This document shows, one piece after another, positions 34,150 to 46,282 of a stretch of DNA of 64,000 nucleotides (within the stretch, counting starts at the first letter, position 1; each line of letters starts with the position of its first letter). The translations under genes were made by a program, and so were the position numbers. Under the pieces are notes generated by a model. That model saw nothing but the letters and a program-made list of their open reading frames with translations, was not told where the DNA came from and searched no databases. Source of the stretch: Wyeomyia smithii (taxonomy: Eukaryota; Arthropoda; Insecta; Diptera; Culicidae); assembly GCF_029784165.1 (NCBI RefSeq), contig NC_073696.1, positions 234,299,271-234,363,270 on the forward strand. Reading direction: 5' to 3'.

Positions 34150-34266
34150 GAGCAAGCAATAGTAGACTTTATGACTCAATAATGGAACACTTTCAACAAT
34201 GCATTTGTTGATAGCATGCGTAGTTCTGCGTCAGTTATGCGGTCGTGTCTTGGATACAACCGCGCA
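34150..34266 (+). repeat. Dispersed repeat B, copy 2
   Basis: AGTAGACTTTATGACTCAAT, AATGCATTTGTTGATAG, GCGTAGTTCTGCGTCA, GCGGTCGTGTCTTGGATAC, AACC. It is shared in part with 40885-40978 and, in reverse, with 4205-4290. Confidence 0.75.
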
Positions 34267-34444
34267 ATGTTCTTTTGTGTGAGAAAGCTCACCTCAGCTC
34301 ACCTTCATCCCTACATTCACTGCCTAAAAGTAAAATTAAAAATAGCTTGACTTGCATTATAGTCAATAAAAAATAAAAATATGTCGGTTGAGTTTTGAGA
34401 TGTGAAAGCAATACCGCACGCTAGCCGGGAGGGCTAATAGCGGT

Positions 34445-34663
34445 TTCGATCAACTGGATTGGTTGAGAGAATTCGTTATCGATATTGTTTTTGGCGCATT
34501 TTGCATGTTGTAGGATAAGTACAACGAAACACCGTGCCCCAGTGCTGAGTCGAGAAAACTTCCAGCTCGGAAAGATCCTCGACCTGAGCAGGAATCGAAC
34601 CCGACATCACAACCGTGTGAGAGAGCTAGCCGACCGACATCGCTAACCACAGAACCACGGGGA
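34445..34663 (-). mobile_element. tRNA-derived SINE, second family
   Basis: On the minus strand the element starts CCCCGTGGTTCTGTGGTTAG (34663 downward), with an A-box-like GGTTAGCGATGTCGG and a B box GGGTTCGATTCCTG about 45 bp later, then TCGAGGATCTTTCCGAGC, CTCAGCACTGGGGCACGG and TACTTATCCTACAACATG. Promoter spacing fits a tRNA-derived SINE. The body differs from the SINE at 26062 and 54975, so this is another family. It lies between repeat B and unique DNA. Confidence 0.85.
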
Positions 34664-35104
34664 GTTTTTAAATGTACTTTATTGAAATGCTGGAAATTTT
34701 TGATTGACACTCACCATCAAAATTTTCACGTCATTTTTGGTACATTTTTTAGGTTTTTTTTTCATTTCTCATCAACTCATTTTTGCCTCTCGTCTTTCCT
34801 TTGATCATTCAGGGTTCGCACTTCATTATAACCTAAGAGATTCCGGACGTAGTTTAGGACAGTTCGGTTGGTTAATGTTTTTCGACACCAGAACCGTGTA
34901 ATTAATGTAAAGTTAGCTGGAATGCGGAAATCGTTTCATTGCGCGTCGTTACCGGTTTTCGTCCAGCTGCTGGCTGGAACCTTTTCAAGCAAGTGCGTCG
35001 ATTTGCTCACCAGTGTGAAAGTAAATGTTTTCGTAGTGAAAGAGATACTCCTACACGCTAGTGATTCTTCGAGGAGAAACGACAAGTCTCACCAAATTCG
35101 CTCC
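34664..35104. other. Intron sequence, nothing recognised
   Basis: Frames at 34704-34901 and 34868-35194 show no domain; the second runs into the AATCC array. Confidence 0.4.
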
Positions 35105-35760
35105 AAAGCCAAGCTAAACCTAATTGATATACAATCCAATCCCAACTCGAATTCAATCGAAATGCACTTGAAATCAAAAACAAATGCAATCTAAATTCTA
35201 CCTAAATCTAATTAGAAATTAATTCAATGCAAATCCATGCTTAATCCTAAGCTAATTAAATTCAGAATCAAGTCAAATTTTAATTCTGTCCAAATCGAAT
35301 CCAAATCCTATGCAAATCCATATCCAAATTAAAACGAATCCAGTTCAAATTCATTTCAAATACAAATGCACGTAAGTTTGAATCAATCCAAATCTCTTTC
35401 GAATTTAATCCAAATCAATCAATCTAAATCCAACTCAAACCCAATATTAGTAAAAGAATCCAACTAAAATCCAATACCAATCCAATTCAAATCCAATCCA
35501 AATTCATATCAACATTCAATCCAAGCCCTATCTTTATCCAAATCTAATTCAGATTTGATCTAAATCCAATCCAATTACACTCCAAATTCAATATAATGCA
35601 ATTTTATTCCAATCTCAGTCTAAATTCAATTCATATAGTATAACTTAAATCTAATCTAAACACGTTCCAAATCCAAGTGATATCCGTTCCAATCCAAATA
35701 AATCTCTTCAACCAAAGTCGAGTTCACATGCAGGTCAAATCTATTCTACATCAAAGGTTT
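35105..35760. repeat. Degenerate AAATCCAATC-type array 2
   Basis: The same short-word composition as 30790-31350 (AATCCAAATCCAATCCAAATT variants throughout, for example ATCCAATTCAAATCCAATCC near 35480). Phase is lost but the strand bias (C without G) is strict, as in array 1. Confidence 0.85.
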
Positions 35761-38700
35761 AATTTGAGCGCTCGATTAGTGTGTGTATTAGTATAAAACG
35801 ACTTTTTCGATAAATGAGTTATATTTACTATCATACATTGTATTTCATCCATACCTAACGTTTGCGTTATCGTTTCTTCCAAGGACAACAATTAACCTGT
35901 CTTTATAATAACGAAATGCGCTATGTAAAAAGTGAAAATACCACCCTCAGCGGGCAGCTTTGACTTCTTTGATCTTGACTCATTAGTCAATCAAGCTCAG
36001 ATTTGGTACCGCGTACGATTTTTTTTTGCAAATTATGGAAGCATCCGATTAACGACACGCCACGGCACGTCACTGGAATAAATGCGTTTCTCTGAAGTAA
36101 CGCGTGAAGAGGCTCGCCCCTAACAAGAGAACCGCGCGACATATCAATTATGCATCGACGCGGTTTATCGCTTTTATTTACGGGCACCGAACAATAGCGG
36201 CATCAGACGTAGGTATTTTATCGTGATAGCGATTTGCGATTGGCAATGTGTGATTCGATCGAATTACAACTGGCTTACCTTATATCACGACAAGTATCTG
36301 CTTTATCATTACCGCCTCTAAGTGATGGACGAAAAGAATGCACCAATTATTCATCGTCTGACATTTCTCGCGAAAATGCCCTTTTGGAAATGGCCGTACA
36401 CTGAGGAAGGACCGATCATGAGTGGAGCTGATAAAACGTCTCCACCCCCCAGTGCGCTCCTTACCTTCCGGGGTGGGACCATTCGATCGACGGTCCGTCT
36501 GCTGCATTCAGGGCTGAGATGTTTTCTTCTGCATAAATTTATGTGGTCACTTAACGGTATCTCGCCTGGGCAAATGGCCGTCTGTTGCTGACCGATTTTC
36601 GCCAGACAACCGAGGCGGGCGGGAAATGTACACACTGGGTCGAAGGGTGCATGGTGATGGCAAAAATTCACTTTGTTCAGTTGGTTCTTCATCGTTTGGT
36701 AGGCGAAAGAAGTCGCTGTGCGTCGAACAAGCTCCAGAAATGAGTAAAATAAATGCTTCGAAACCATATATTATACAGCTCACATCACGCCGACATCTTT
36801 AACATAGTAGATTTGTCGATTGATCAGGCGTTTTTATTTATCAGACTCCTACTCGTCGTTCCATTCTCAACCACGGTTGGAGCAAGATTTTAATCTCTTA
36901 AAGAAAGTAACGAGCCATGATGTTGAAAACAAGAACACCCGCAACCCGAGGCTTGATGCACCAGTATATGACCGTTAAGACATATTGATCTGCCAAAGTG
37001 TTTCATTAATCCCTACTGCAGGATCAAATGAGTAAGTAAGTAAGGCAATGAAATGCGAATTCCTCGAACCAAGAACTCGCTCAGCTGCGCCGCGTCATTA
37101 GACAAAACGAAATAAACCTAACGCATTGAGCGTAAAGAATGAAAGAACCTCATTGAGCGACCTTCGGTAGTAGAACTGGGCTGAAAGTGAACGAAGCAGA
37201 TCAGACCTGCATACATACTCCACAATCGAACGTTTATCTCCTCTCTGCGCTGCAGCGGTATTAGCATACAGATTGCTGGGTGCATGTATCGGTTATAAAT
37301 GGCTTGGATATCAGTGTCGATTCACCCTTGTTGCAAATCAAGGCCATCACTAATAACCAATCAATCAACGGTGCGATCAATCAGGCTCAATAGAGATACC
37401 GAGGGAATGTATCCGCTATCGTGACTCGGTGGAATCCGGGCAGTGTCTCGAACCCAATCAGTCTCGCTCGAGCAATTGGAACAGGAGCAAACACGATAAA
37501 ATCGATTCTCAATACTGAACCTCTGTTGAACACTGCTCCAGACATGTCCCTGTTATAACAACATCAGCAATGGTTTTAACCAAACAACGCCAGGAAAAAT
37601 GCAATAAAACAAAACTGTGCAACACACGCCACACGTTGCTATTTTGCCCGTCAAAATAAACATTCTCCAGCATAATTAATGCTGCTGCTCTCTTGCCCAT
37701 TGCCTGTGTGTTTGTTTTTGTTTGCGTAGGAAGGCAACAAGAAAGAACGCAGTCATCGCTTACGTGTTTAGCAGTGATATTTGCGGGTTTGCCCTTACGT
37801 ATACATAAGCAGTCCTTATCGCTTTCTTAAGAGTTTTTTAGCGGAAAGAGGTTTCGGTTCAACTCCGAGAAGCAGCGCTCACTCTTATCTTATTCCGAGA
37901 GCCTACATCTGGTTGTCCCTATTACCTCTTTACTTGTAAATGCGCAGCTTTGGAACTATTACGAGTCGGATCTGGAACTAAACGTTTTTTTCCATTATGG
38001 TGGTAAATTTTGAATCTCTAGAAATGCTGAACTGTCGTGAAATATTTTTTTTTGTTCTTGGCATCGAAATCATCCTCTAAAAACAATCAAAAAGTGTGAG
38101 CATGTATAGTAATTAATCATAGAATTAACATTTCAAACTACTAAATAAATCGCAACAAGTCTTCCAAGTCTCATTTCCGACTTACTTAAATATAACATTA
38201 TTTTTGTCGTCAACACTGTGAAAAAATGCAAATTATTGATCTTCATTGGCTCTGAAGCGTTCTGAATAATTAAAGATGTGCAAATTTGGTATTTGACGCA
38301 CTGTCAATACAAGTGTCTTCAGGTTGTTTACAATGAGTGTTTTGAAAAATTGGCTGATCATTTATTGGAATCCTCCAAGGTCTGGTTTATTTGCATCAGA
38401 TCTCGTTGATCCGTTTTACTCGTACTAATTTTCGGAATTTTTGAAGTTGATCATTTAATAACTTATTCCCTTACGGCTCTGAAAATTGTTCAGAGACCCA
38501 TTTTAACATCGTAGAACTGACAATGGTTAGAAAGAACAACAACCTTTAGTTGTGGGATTGTTCTTCTTCGTGTCAAGGCCTAATGGTATATGCTATGATG
38601 TTACAAAGTTTTAGCGATGAATTACAAAACACCGAGTGGTGCAATGGACTTATAATCTGATCGCAGCATAGACACTCTTATTGAAACAAGTTTACCCACG

Positions 38701-40884
38701 GCTTGGCACACTGAACTACCGGCTGAGGCGCATGGGTTGGCAATGTTCTCGCCACAGGCAAAATGCAGAGAAATATCATCGTTAGCTTAAAACCAACCTA
38801 CAGGATCTATCGATGCTGCCGCGATCGATTGGTTGTTTACCTCTGTAAGCAGCACACCTGGTGAATATCGGTTATGAAATCGATCGCGGTTGAAAATGGC
38901 ACAATACGTACGGTGCTGTCGTGGCTCTCTATACCGGTATAATTCGACTAATTCGTACTGGTAAAAAATGGGATAGGTACGTATTCGGTGCAATATGTGC
39001 TGAAGAGAAGATACTTCTCCGTTGCTTTAAATTGTACCATATACGAACAGGTGCCTGTGTGCTGCCGAAGATAGTGGCATTAGCACAACTACGGTAATTG
39101 TACGCTATTTTATTTCATGTAAACCGCTAATCAAAGGCTTAGCAGGGTGCCAATGACCTACGGTGGCCTGTGTCGGTCAAGCGAGAACACCATAAAAAGG
39201 CATAATTCTCGTTATTATACATATTAGTTGGTAATTGCTTAGCACAATATTACGTTTGTTGAAAATAATGTATTGAAAATTACGAATCCATGGTTCTATT
39301 AATCGCAAGTATGAATATTTTTACCTGATTTACTATTGATAGGAAACATCTGTTTTTTTTCTACTTAATACAAAAGTTCCAGGTTGAAACAAATCCTATC
39401 TAAAGTTGCTCTCATACTGTGTTGCATTGCAACTTGCACGCAAGCTGAAGACAATCTTGATTGCCTATGATGGAGGCAGTGCTTTGCACGTAGTCTGCTG
39501 CTCAGGCGCACAAACATGATCGCGTTGATGTTCAACGCTTCACACTAAGAAAAAGCACCAGAATTGGAAATGATTCAGGCGAACCTCATCGTTGTCTAAA
39601 ACGCCAGGGTTGACTGTATTATACCAGTAGGCAACTCCACACTTTATTCGATGTAGGCTTTTTAAAACTGTTATTGAATTGTTAGAATGATAATAGAAAA
39701 CCTTATATTTACAAGATACACCTTCACTCAACTCATCATTTTAGCATAGATATGAAGTCATGTTTTGTGAAAGTAAAAGCAAACCGAACACATTTTTTCT
39801 GCACGTTCTGCATTATTGAATGCTTATTTTCCATCAGTTTCCTCTAGATAAACCACACATACAGCGCGTGTTTATTTTTGTTATGCGATGTAAGAGATGC
39901 GCTTTTTGCGCACAACACTTTGACAACATCGGCGGGAGTATCGGCGATCAAAGCCGATCATATCAGGCGGTACGGAAACCAATTAATAAAATATTTACTC
40001 GTGTCTAATTCCGGCCTGCGGTTGGTTGTAGATACCATTACCATAGTTGATAGGTTGTTCGTTTTTTTTTAATTTTCTTTCGTAACCAATGGCCTTGCTC
40101 TGATTATAGGCGCCGATCATGGTCAGGAAGATAATCAACTGCAAATATTCAATAAAATGTACGCATTTTCATTAATCTGTAATTGTTTAGGGTGGAAAAT
40201 AGGTGAGGGTTGGTAATAAATTCGTTTGTCCTTGATACCTCAAGGAACTTGATCGCGTTCAAAAAACGTGATGGGTGCATGATACGTGAATCTTATATAC
40301 CATTGTCAAACCTACGGGCTACGACCTATTTTTAACATTAGTGAATTGAAGGCTAATTTAATCTCTGTAGGTATTTAAGACAATCGCACGGGTGTATATT
40401 TCAAAATCGGTTCCAGTTCACATTTATTCTCCTCGTTTCTCGTGATTATGTTCATGCTACGTCGATGGTTAACGTAGAAGAAGACGGCTGCTGACGTCAC
40501 GGCCAGTCCCCGTAGGGTACTGTTCGGAGATGTTCTTCCGAATATCCACGCTGTTCTATCTCCGAAAAAAACAGAAAGCATTATTCGATTCGAGCTTTGT
40601 TGAAAATTATCCTAACCGTCCTTTTATGGATGATCATTCGCTTTCAATTGAAGCAGGTAATGAGTTTTTCACCTCTCAGTACTATACAGTACGCGTGAGT
40701 TTATTATCAATACGAGAAATCAACGCAATTCTTGAATTAGCCATACTTGAAAAGTAAATTAAAAGCATCGTAAATATCTACCAATAAGGCACAACAATAA
40801 AAAAATAAAGATTGCCAATCAAAAAGCGCATTATAATCAAAATCCATGTGGGTTGTTCAATTAAGAGTTACTGGATTCGAACAA
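35761..40884. other. Intron sequence, no supported gene
   Basis: Five kilobases without a recognisable transposon or repeat, more GC-balanced than average at 35990-37800. The longest frame is 138 codons (36351-36767 minus) and has no domain. A low repeat load in an otherwise repeat-rich intron could mean constrained regulatory DNA; this is inference only. Confidence 0.4.
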
Positions 40885-40978
40885 ATAATGGTAGACTTTA
40901 TGACTCAATAAGGAAACATGTTTGTCGGGAAGTGTACGTATTATATGTCAGTTGTGCGGTCGTGTCTTGGATACAACC
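40885..40978 (+). repeat. Dispersed repeat B, copy 3
   Basis: ATGGTAGACTTTATGACTC, AATAAGGAAACATG, then TGTCAGTTGTGCGG and TCGTGTCTTGGATACAACC. It lines up with 34150-34266 with a small central deletion. Confidence 0.75.
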
Positions 40979-41050
40979 TCCTACTGTTTTCATATATTTT
41001 TCTCAGAACACAATCAGTAAACTTTCGATACAATTAAATGCTTTCATCCC

Positions 41051-41267
41051 CCGGCAGTTCTGATAAATCAGGTGCACTTTTCACAATTAGCATTAAATTA
41101 TTTCGACCATTCTACAGCGGTTTAATGCTTGGAAATACTGTTTTTGTCATTGTTCCATCCCCGGCAGGTTTGATAAATTAGGTGCATTTTTCGCAATTAG
41201 CATTAAATTATTTCGACCATTCTACAGCAGTTGATTGCTTGGAAATACTGTTTTTGTCATTGTTCTG
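41051..41267. repeat. 110-bp tandem duplication
   Basis: Copies at 41051-41160 and 41161-41267 share CCGGCAG, TGATAAAT(C/T)AGGTGCA, TTTTTC(A/G)CAATTAGCATTAAA, TTATTTCGACCATTCTACAG and GGAAATACTGTTTTTGTCAT with only a few differences. It lies next to the satellite array. Confidence 0.95.
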
Positions 41268-41319
41268 TTAACTTTTTACATAAGCTAGCTAACATTAATT
41301 TTTAGAAAAAATATATTTT

Positions 41320-43495
41320 ATGGAGAATCCCCTCTGAAGGCCAGAAAAAAACCGGAATAGAAAATGATCCCAAACTAAGTTCAGAATCGCTGAAAACTCC
41401 TTCTAAAGGTCAGAAAAAGCCAAAACAGAAAATGATTTCAAATTAAGCTGAGAATCGCTCAAACCCCTACCAAAGGCCAGAAAAGGCCAAAACAGAAAAT
41501 GACTCCAAATCAAGCTCGAAATCACTACAAAACCCTTCTTAAGGCCAAAATAGAAAATGATCCCAAATTAAGTTCGGAATCGCTGAAACCCTTCTCTAAA
41601 GGCCAGAAAAGGCCAAATAGAAAATGATCCCAAAGTAAGCTCAGAATAGCTGAAAACCACTTCTAAAGGCCAAAATAGAAAATGATCCCAAACTAAGCTC
41701 AGAATCACTGAAAAACCCTTCTAAAGGCCAAAATAGAAAATTATCTCAAATTAGGCTCAGATTCGCTAAAACCCCTTTTAAAGCTCAAAAAAGAAAATGA
41801 TCCCAAATTAAGCTTGGAATGGCTGAAATCTAAAGGCCAGAAAAGGCCAAAATAGAAAATGATCCCAAATCGAGCACAGAATCGCTGAAAACCCCTTCTA
41901 AAGGCCAGAAAAGGCCAAAATAGAAAATGACCCCAAATTAAGCTCAGAATCCCAAATTAAGCTCAGAATCCCAAATTGTGCTCAGAACCGCTGAAAAATC
42001 CCTCTAAAGGCCAGAGAAGGCCGAAATAGAAAATAATCCCAAATTAAGCACAGAATCGCTGAAAACCCCTTCTAAACGCCAAAATAGAAAATGATTCCAG
42101 TGCCGTGTCAAATAAATGTTGTGTGAACAAAAAAAAAAAGAAAATAAAATGATCCCAAATTAAGCTCAAAATCGCTGAAAACCTTCTCTAAAGGACAGAA
42201 AAGGTCAAAACATAAAATAATCCCAAATTAAGCTCAGAATCACTGAAAACCCCTTCTTTGGCCAAAATAGAAAATGATCCCAAATAAGGCTCAGAATCGC
42301 TAAAAACTCCTTCTAAAGGCCAGAGAAGGCCAAAATAGAAAATGATTCCAAATTTAGCTCAGAATCGCTTCTAAAGGCCAGAAAAGGCCAAAATAGAAAA
42401 TGGTCTCGAATTAAGCTCAGACACGCTGGAAACCCCTTCTGAAAAACCAGAAAAGGCCGAAATAGAAAATGATCCCAAATTAGCTCAGAATCACTGAAAA
42501 CCCCTTCTAAAAGCTAAAATAGAAAATGATCCCAAATTAAGCTCAGAATCGCTGAAAACCCCTTCTAAAGGCCAAAATAGAAAATAATCCCAGATTAAGC
42601 ACAGAATCGCTGAAAACCCCTTCTGAAGGCCGAAATATAAAATAATCCCAAATTAAGCACAGAATCGGTGAAAACCCCTTCTAAAGGCCGAAATATAAAA
42701 TAATCCCAAATTAAGCACAGAATCGCTGAAAACTCCTTCTGAAGGCCAGAAAATGCCAAAATAGAAAATGATCCCAAATTGAGCTCAGAATCACTGAAAA
42801 CCCCTTCTAAAAGCCAAAATAGAAAATGATCCCAAATTAAGCTCAGAATCGCTGAAAACCCCTTCTAAAGGTCAAAATAGAAAATAATCCCAAATTAAGC
42901 TCAAAATCGTTAAAAACCCCTTCTGAAGGCCAAAATAGAAAATGATCCCAAATTAAGCTCAGAATCACTGAAAACCCCTTCTAAAGGCCAAAATAGAAAA
43001 TAATCCCAAATTGAGCACAGAATCGCTGAAAACTCCTTCTGAAGGCCAGAAAAAAAAAACAAAATAGAAAATGATCCCAAATTAGCTCAGAATCACTGAA
43101 ATCCCTCCTGAAAGCCAGAAAAGGCCAAAATAGAAAATGAACCCAAGTAAAGCTCAGAATCGCTGAAAATCTTCTTCTAAAGGCTAGAAAAGGCCTAAAT
43201 AGGCTAGAATACGCCGGAATTGTTCCTGAAGGCCTGAAAAGGCCAAAATAGTAAACGATCTCAAAATAGCTCAGAATCACTGAAAACTCCTTCTTTGGCT
43301 AAAATAGAAAATGATCCCAAATTAAGCACAAAATCGCTGAAAACCTCTTCTAAAGGCCAAAATAGGAAATGATACCAAAATAATCAGAATCGCTAAAAAC
43401 CTCTTCGAATGGCCAGTAAAGGCCTAAATAGAAAATGATCCCAAACTTAGTTCAGAATCGCTAAGAAACTCTTCTAAAGGCCAGAACAAAAAAAT
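41320..43495. repeat. Satellite array with 58- and 68-bp units
   Basis: About 2.2 kb of tandem units reading AAAATAGAAAATGATCCCAA, ATTAAGCTCAGAATCGCTGA, AAACCCCTTCTAAAGGCC. The basic unit is 58 bp. Many units carry an extra 10 bp, a second AGAAAAGGCC after the first AAAGGCC, giving 68 bp. Roughly 35 units occur, diverged by substitutions (CTCAGAATC/CACAGAATC, GATCCC/AATCCC). One unit near 42095-42150 is interrupted by foreign sequence with a run of A. Open frames through the array on the minus strand (for example 42981-43280) are repeat translations. Confidence 0.97.
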
Positions 43496-45789
43496 AAAAC
43501 GAAATAGAATAGATCCCATCTTCGGCACTAGACTCAGGGCAGGGACGACTTGAATAACAGGAAGGAGACAGCACCGATGGATCGGTAACAGGAGGAAGCA
43601 CGGCTGAGCAAGGCAGATGAGGATCTTCCATAGGGTTTTGTTGTATGCATCCCGGGTTGAAATAGTGGTGAAATCGGTCGTTTTGAAGGGCGGGTCAAAA
43701 CACAAAATGTTAGTATGCAATAACTGGAAGCGTCAATTAGCGGATTGGCTCTGGAAACGGAAGGGCCATCAGGGAGAGAGAGAGATCAGCATCATGAAAA
43801 TACCTGCCTTAAAAAGCAGGCTAGAGGACCTCGGCCGCAGAATCAACTGCTGTGATGATCGTTGGCTGCAGATGGCCGGACTGTTCCGATTTGAGCAGAG
43901 GCCTCCATAGTGGTTTTCAATGTGCGTCGCGGTAACCTTAGTCTATCATTGCGGTTTTTTTACGTAGCAGGAGGAACGCTGGTCACTGGATTGTATTAAA
44001 CTAAGTCTTGATTCGGTGTTGTGTGAGGCTTCCAAAATTCCTAAACTCACGGAAAAAGATTTCTTTCGGCCAGGTCAATGACGGTAATACCTACGTCAGG
44101 ATTTAATACAACTTTGAAGGACATGGAGGATAGGGTGTTAACATCACGCCCTTTTCCGACAAGCCTAACAACGTTAACAACGTCTGTGCCTAAGCGACGC
44201 GGAACTAACTAGTTTAATGTGATTTTGTTGTTGTTTGCACTCTTAGAATTACTAACACTTTTTCGAACGAAGAAATTTTTTTATTTCGTTGAAATGACGA
44301 GTCGGTTGAAATAAAATATCAAATGAAGAAATTATTCGTTTCACACATAAGTCGAGTGAAGACTTTTTAGCTGGTATTAATTATAAATTATAAATACGGT
44401 ACGTTTTTTTTTTTTTTCGAAGAACTCAAATGAACCTTAGAATCCAATCGTTGCTTATATGCGTTACTCATAATGACCCCGATTGGTAACGCGGTTTGTT
44501 TTATTTTCTAGATTTGAACACGAACTTTGGAATTCACGTTGCTATTATCTAGAGCTTACTTTTATTTTCAACATCTCAAACAGGTGGATGCCTACATCGA
44601 CCTGGAATAACTAATAAGCCGTTGGTTATATGAGATTGCAGTCAGTGTGTGTCTATTGAAAATTGATTAGAAATGAGTGGTTAATTGTATTTTACCCATA
44701 AGCACGTGCAATTTATGGTGCCTCTGCTTTCTTTGCCATGAAACTTCCCCGGGTAAATGAGCTTCTGTTCTAGTTTGAACTGTTTGCTTCATCAATCGTA
44801 TCAATTGTATTTACGATTGTTTCGTTATTGCATATTTTTGCGAAAACGACCTGGTGGTTTTGAAGCGTCTCAACAAGTTTGTGAGAAAAACCAGAAAACA
44901 TCATCTCGAAAATTGTCTGCATTCCATTAACGAAACAACGCACAATGTTTAAACTTGTATTATACCCAAGTTGTTGCTCACGCCTTTCTAAGCGGAATCA
45001 TCTCTCCCTCCAGAGCCGCAAAACGTAAACCGTGGGGATACGGCTATCGCTGCTGAAGATAAACGATCTTAATTTCTCGCGCCTATAAACCGACAAATTT
45101 TGATAATTAATCGCGCATTTCATCTCGCTTTCCGTCTGATTGCTGCCGTCAGGTTTCTGCTGGCCAGCTACTATTTGGTGAGAGCACCGTTTGCCCGAAC
45201 GGATCATCACCCACCCGCTGCATTTCAATTTCACCGTGGTATTGCTCTAACCAGCTTGCTTGCTACGCTGGTCGTCTTAAGTATGTGGCTGTGAGAAAAA
45301 CTTTTCTATTCTCTATCAGCAGCCGAATTCCTTTCCGCGGTACAAAAGCGAGCCAAATGTAATAATAGAAGCTCTTACTCAATGGCTGCATTGGAGCTGA
45401 AATCGATAATCATTTTTGTATTGCTATAATATACCAACTGCTGGTCGGGCAGCTGCTCTGCTAAAAGTTCTGCTTGTTTCTTATGCTTGCACTGTAAAAA
45501 AAAGTTGTGAGTACAAGGCTAGCTAAATTTTCCGCTTCTCAATTTACCGCAGCTTCGAGCTGAAGCTGCTGTTGATACCGCAACAGTCCGAGAGTCTCAC
45601 CGAGTGTAAATATAAATAACTTTTCCTTCGAAGATGATTAATGCTGGGCGATTTCACCTGGCAATTTGCGCATAAGTTACGCCGATTTAGAAACATTTTC
45701 CTTGCCTTCCTGAGGGGAAGCGTGAAGCCAAATAGCTGGAGGTGTTCGCCTACCGGTGGAACTAGCAGGGCGGAAATACCAGGGCATCG
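43496..45789. other. Intron sequence, no supported gene
   Basis: The + frame at 43617-43910 ends REISIMKIPALKSRLEDLGR ... LFRFEQRPP and looks somewhat protein-like, but I cannot assign it. The rest is AT-rich. Confidence 0.35.
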
Positions 45790-45790
45790 T

Positions 45791-45823
45791 GCTGTTGCTG
45801 CTGCTGCTGTTGTTATTGTTGTT
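45791..45823. repeat. GCT/GTT trinucleotide microsatellite
   Basis: GCTGTTGCTGCTGCTGCTGT followed by TGTTATTGTTGTT. On the minus strand it gives the poly-Ala/Asn/Ser-like runs of a chance ORF. Confidence 0.85.
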
Positions 45824-46244
45824 CCTCCTGCTAACTGGGTTGAGCCTAATCGCACACAAAAGAAGTCCGAGCGCGCTGAGTAGTGAGTGAGTAGGCGAGG
45901 GAGAGAACGGTTAATCTGTGTTGCGCGCGCTTTGGTGTACGGCTCTGTCCGCATGATCTGGTTTGTGCAGTGAATGGATATTGGATTTATTATATTTTCC
46001 CCCGATGTAGGGCAGCAAGTTCTTGCTTTCTGCTGCGCCCGCCCGTTGATGAGTCGCTTGTCGGAGGGATTAAGCTGGCGACGGGAATATAAGAGCAGAG
46101 CGTACCGACATCCGACGCGGCGTGGAATCAGGTGCCGCAAAGAACAGATGGTTTTGGTTTTGTGGAATGCCCATCAATGCCGAACGCGCACCGAGAAAGG
46201 GATGGCTTAGACAGTTATTAATTTCGTGAAATATGATTATTGTG
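45824..46244. other. GC-balanced intron sequence upstream of ratchet site 2
   Basis: Includes GAGTGAGTAGGCGAGGGAGAGA (45884-45905) and AATATAAGAGCAGAGCG near 46085, which could be promoter-like. ATGs are frequent afterwards, so an alternative first exon is not supported. Confidence 0.35.
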
Positions 46245-46282
46245 AATTAATCGGAGTCTTTTCTTCTCTGTTCCAGGTAAGT
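46245..46282 (+). promoter_or_regulatory. Candidate recursive (ratchet) splice site 2
   Basis: GAATTAAT (46245-46252) offers a branch point, then TCTTTTCTTCTCTGTTCCAG, a strong pyrimidine tract with CAG acceptor ending at 46276, then GTAAGT at 46277-46282. There is no exon between acceptor and donor. It lies 18.8 kb after site 1 on the same strand. Alternatively the donor could serve a cryptic upstream exon, but the uninterrupted tract before CAG favours the ratchet reading. Confidence 0.75.

Noticed and set aside
36351..36767. 138-codon minus strand frame
   Set aside because: Overlapping frames on both strands at this place look equally plausible, and none shows a family motif.
42595..43280. 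Repetitive minus-strand frames rich in FWPFLAFRR-like residues
   Set aside because: They are translations of the 58/68-bp satellite.
45544..46140. Longest open frame in the window, 198 codons, minus strand
   Set aside because: It has no recognisable domain, includes a poly-Ala/Thr run from a trinucleotide repeat and lies in GC-balanced DNA where long chance frames are more likely. No splice or start context supports it.
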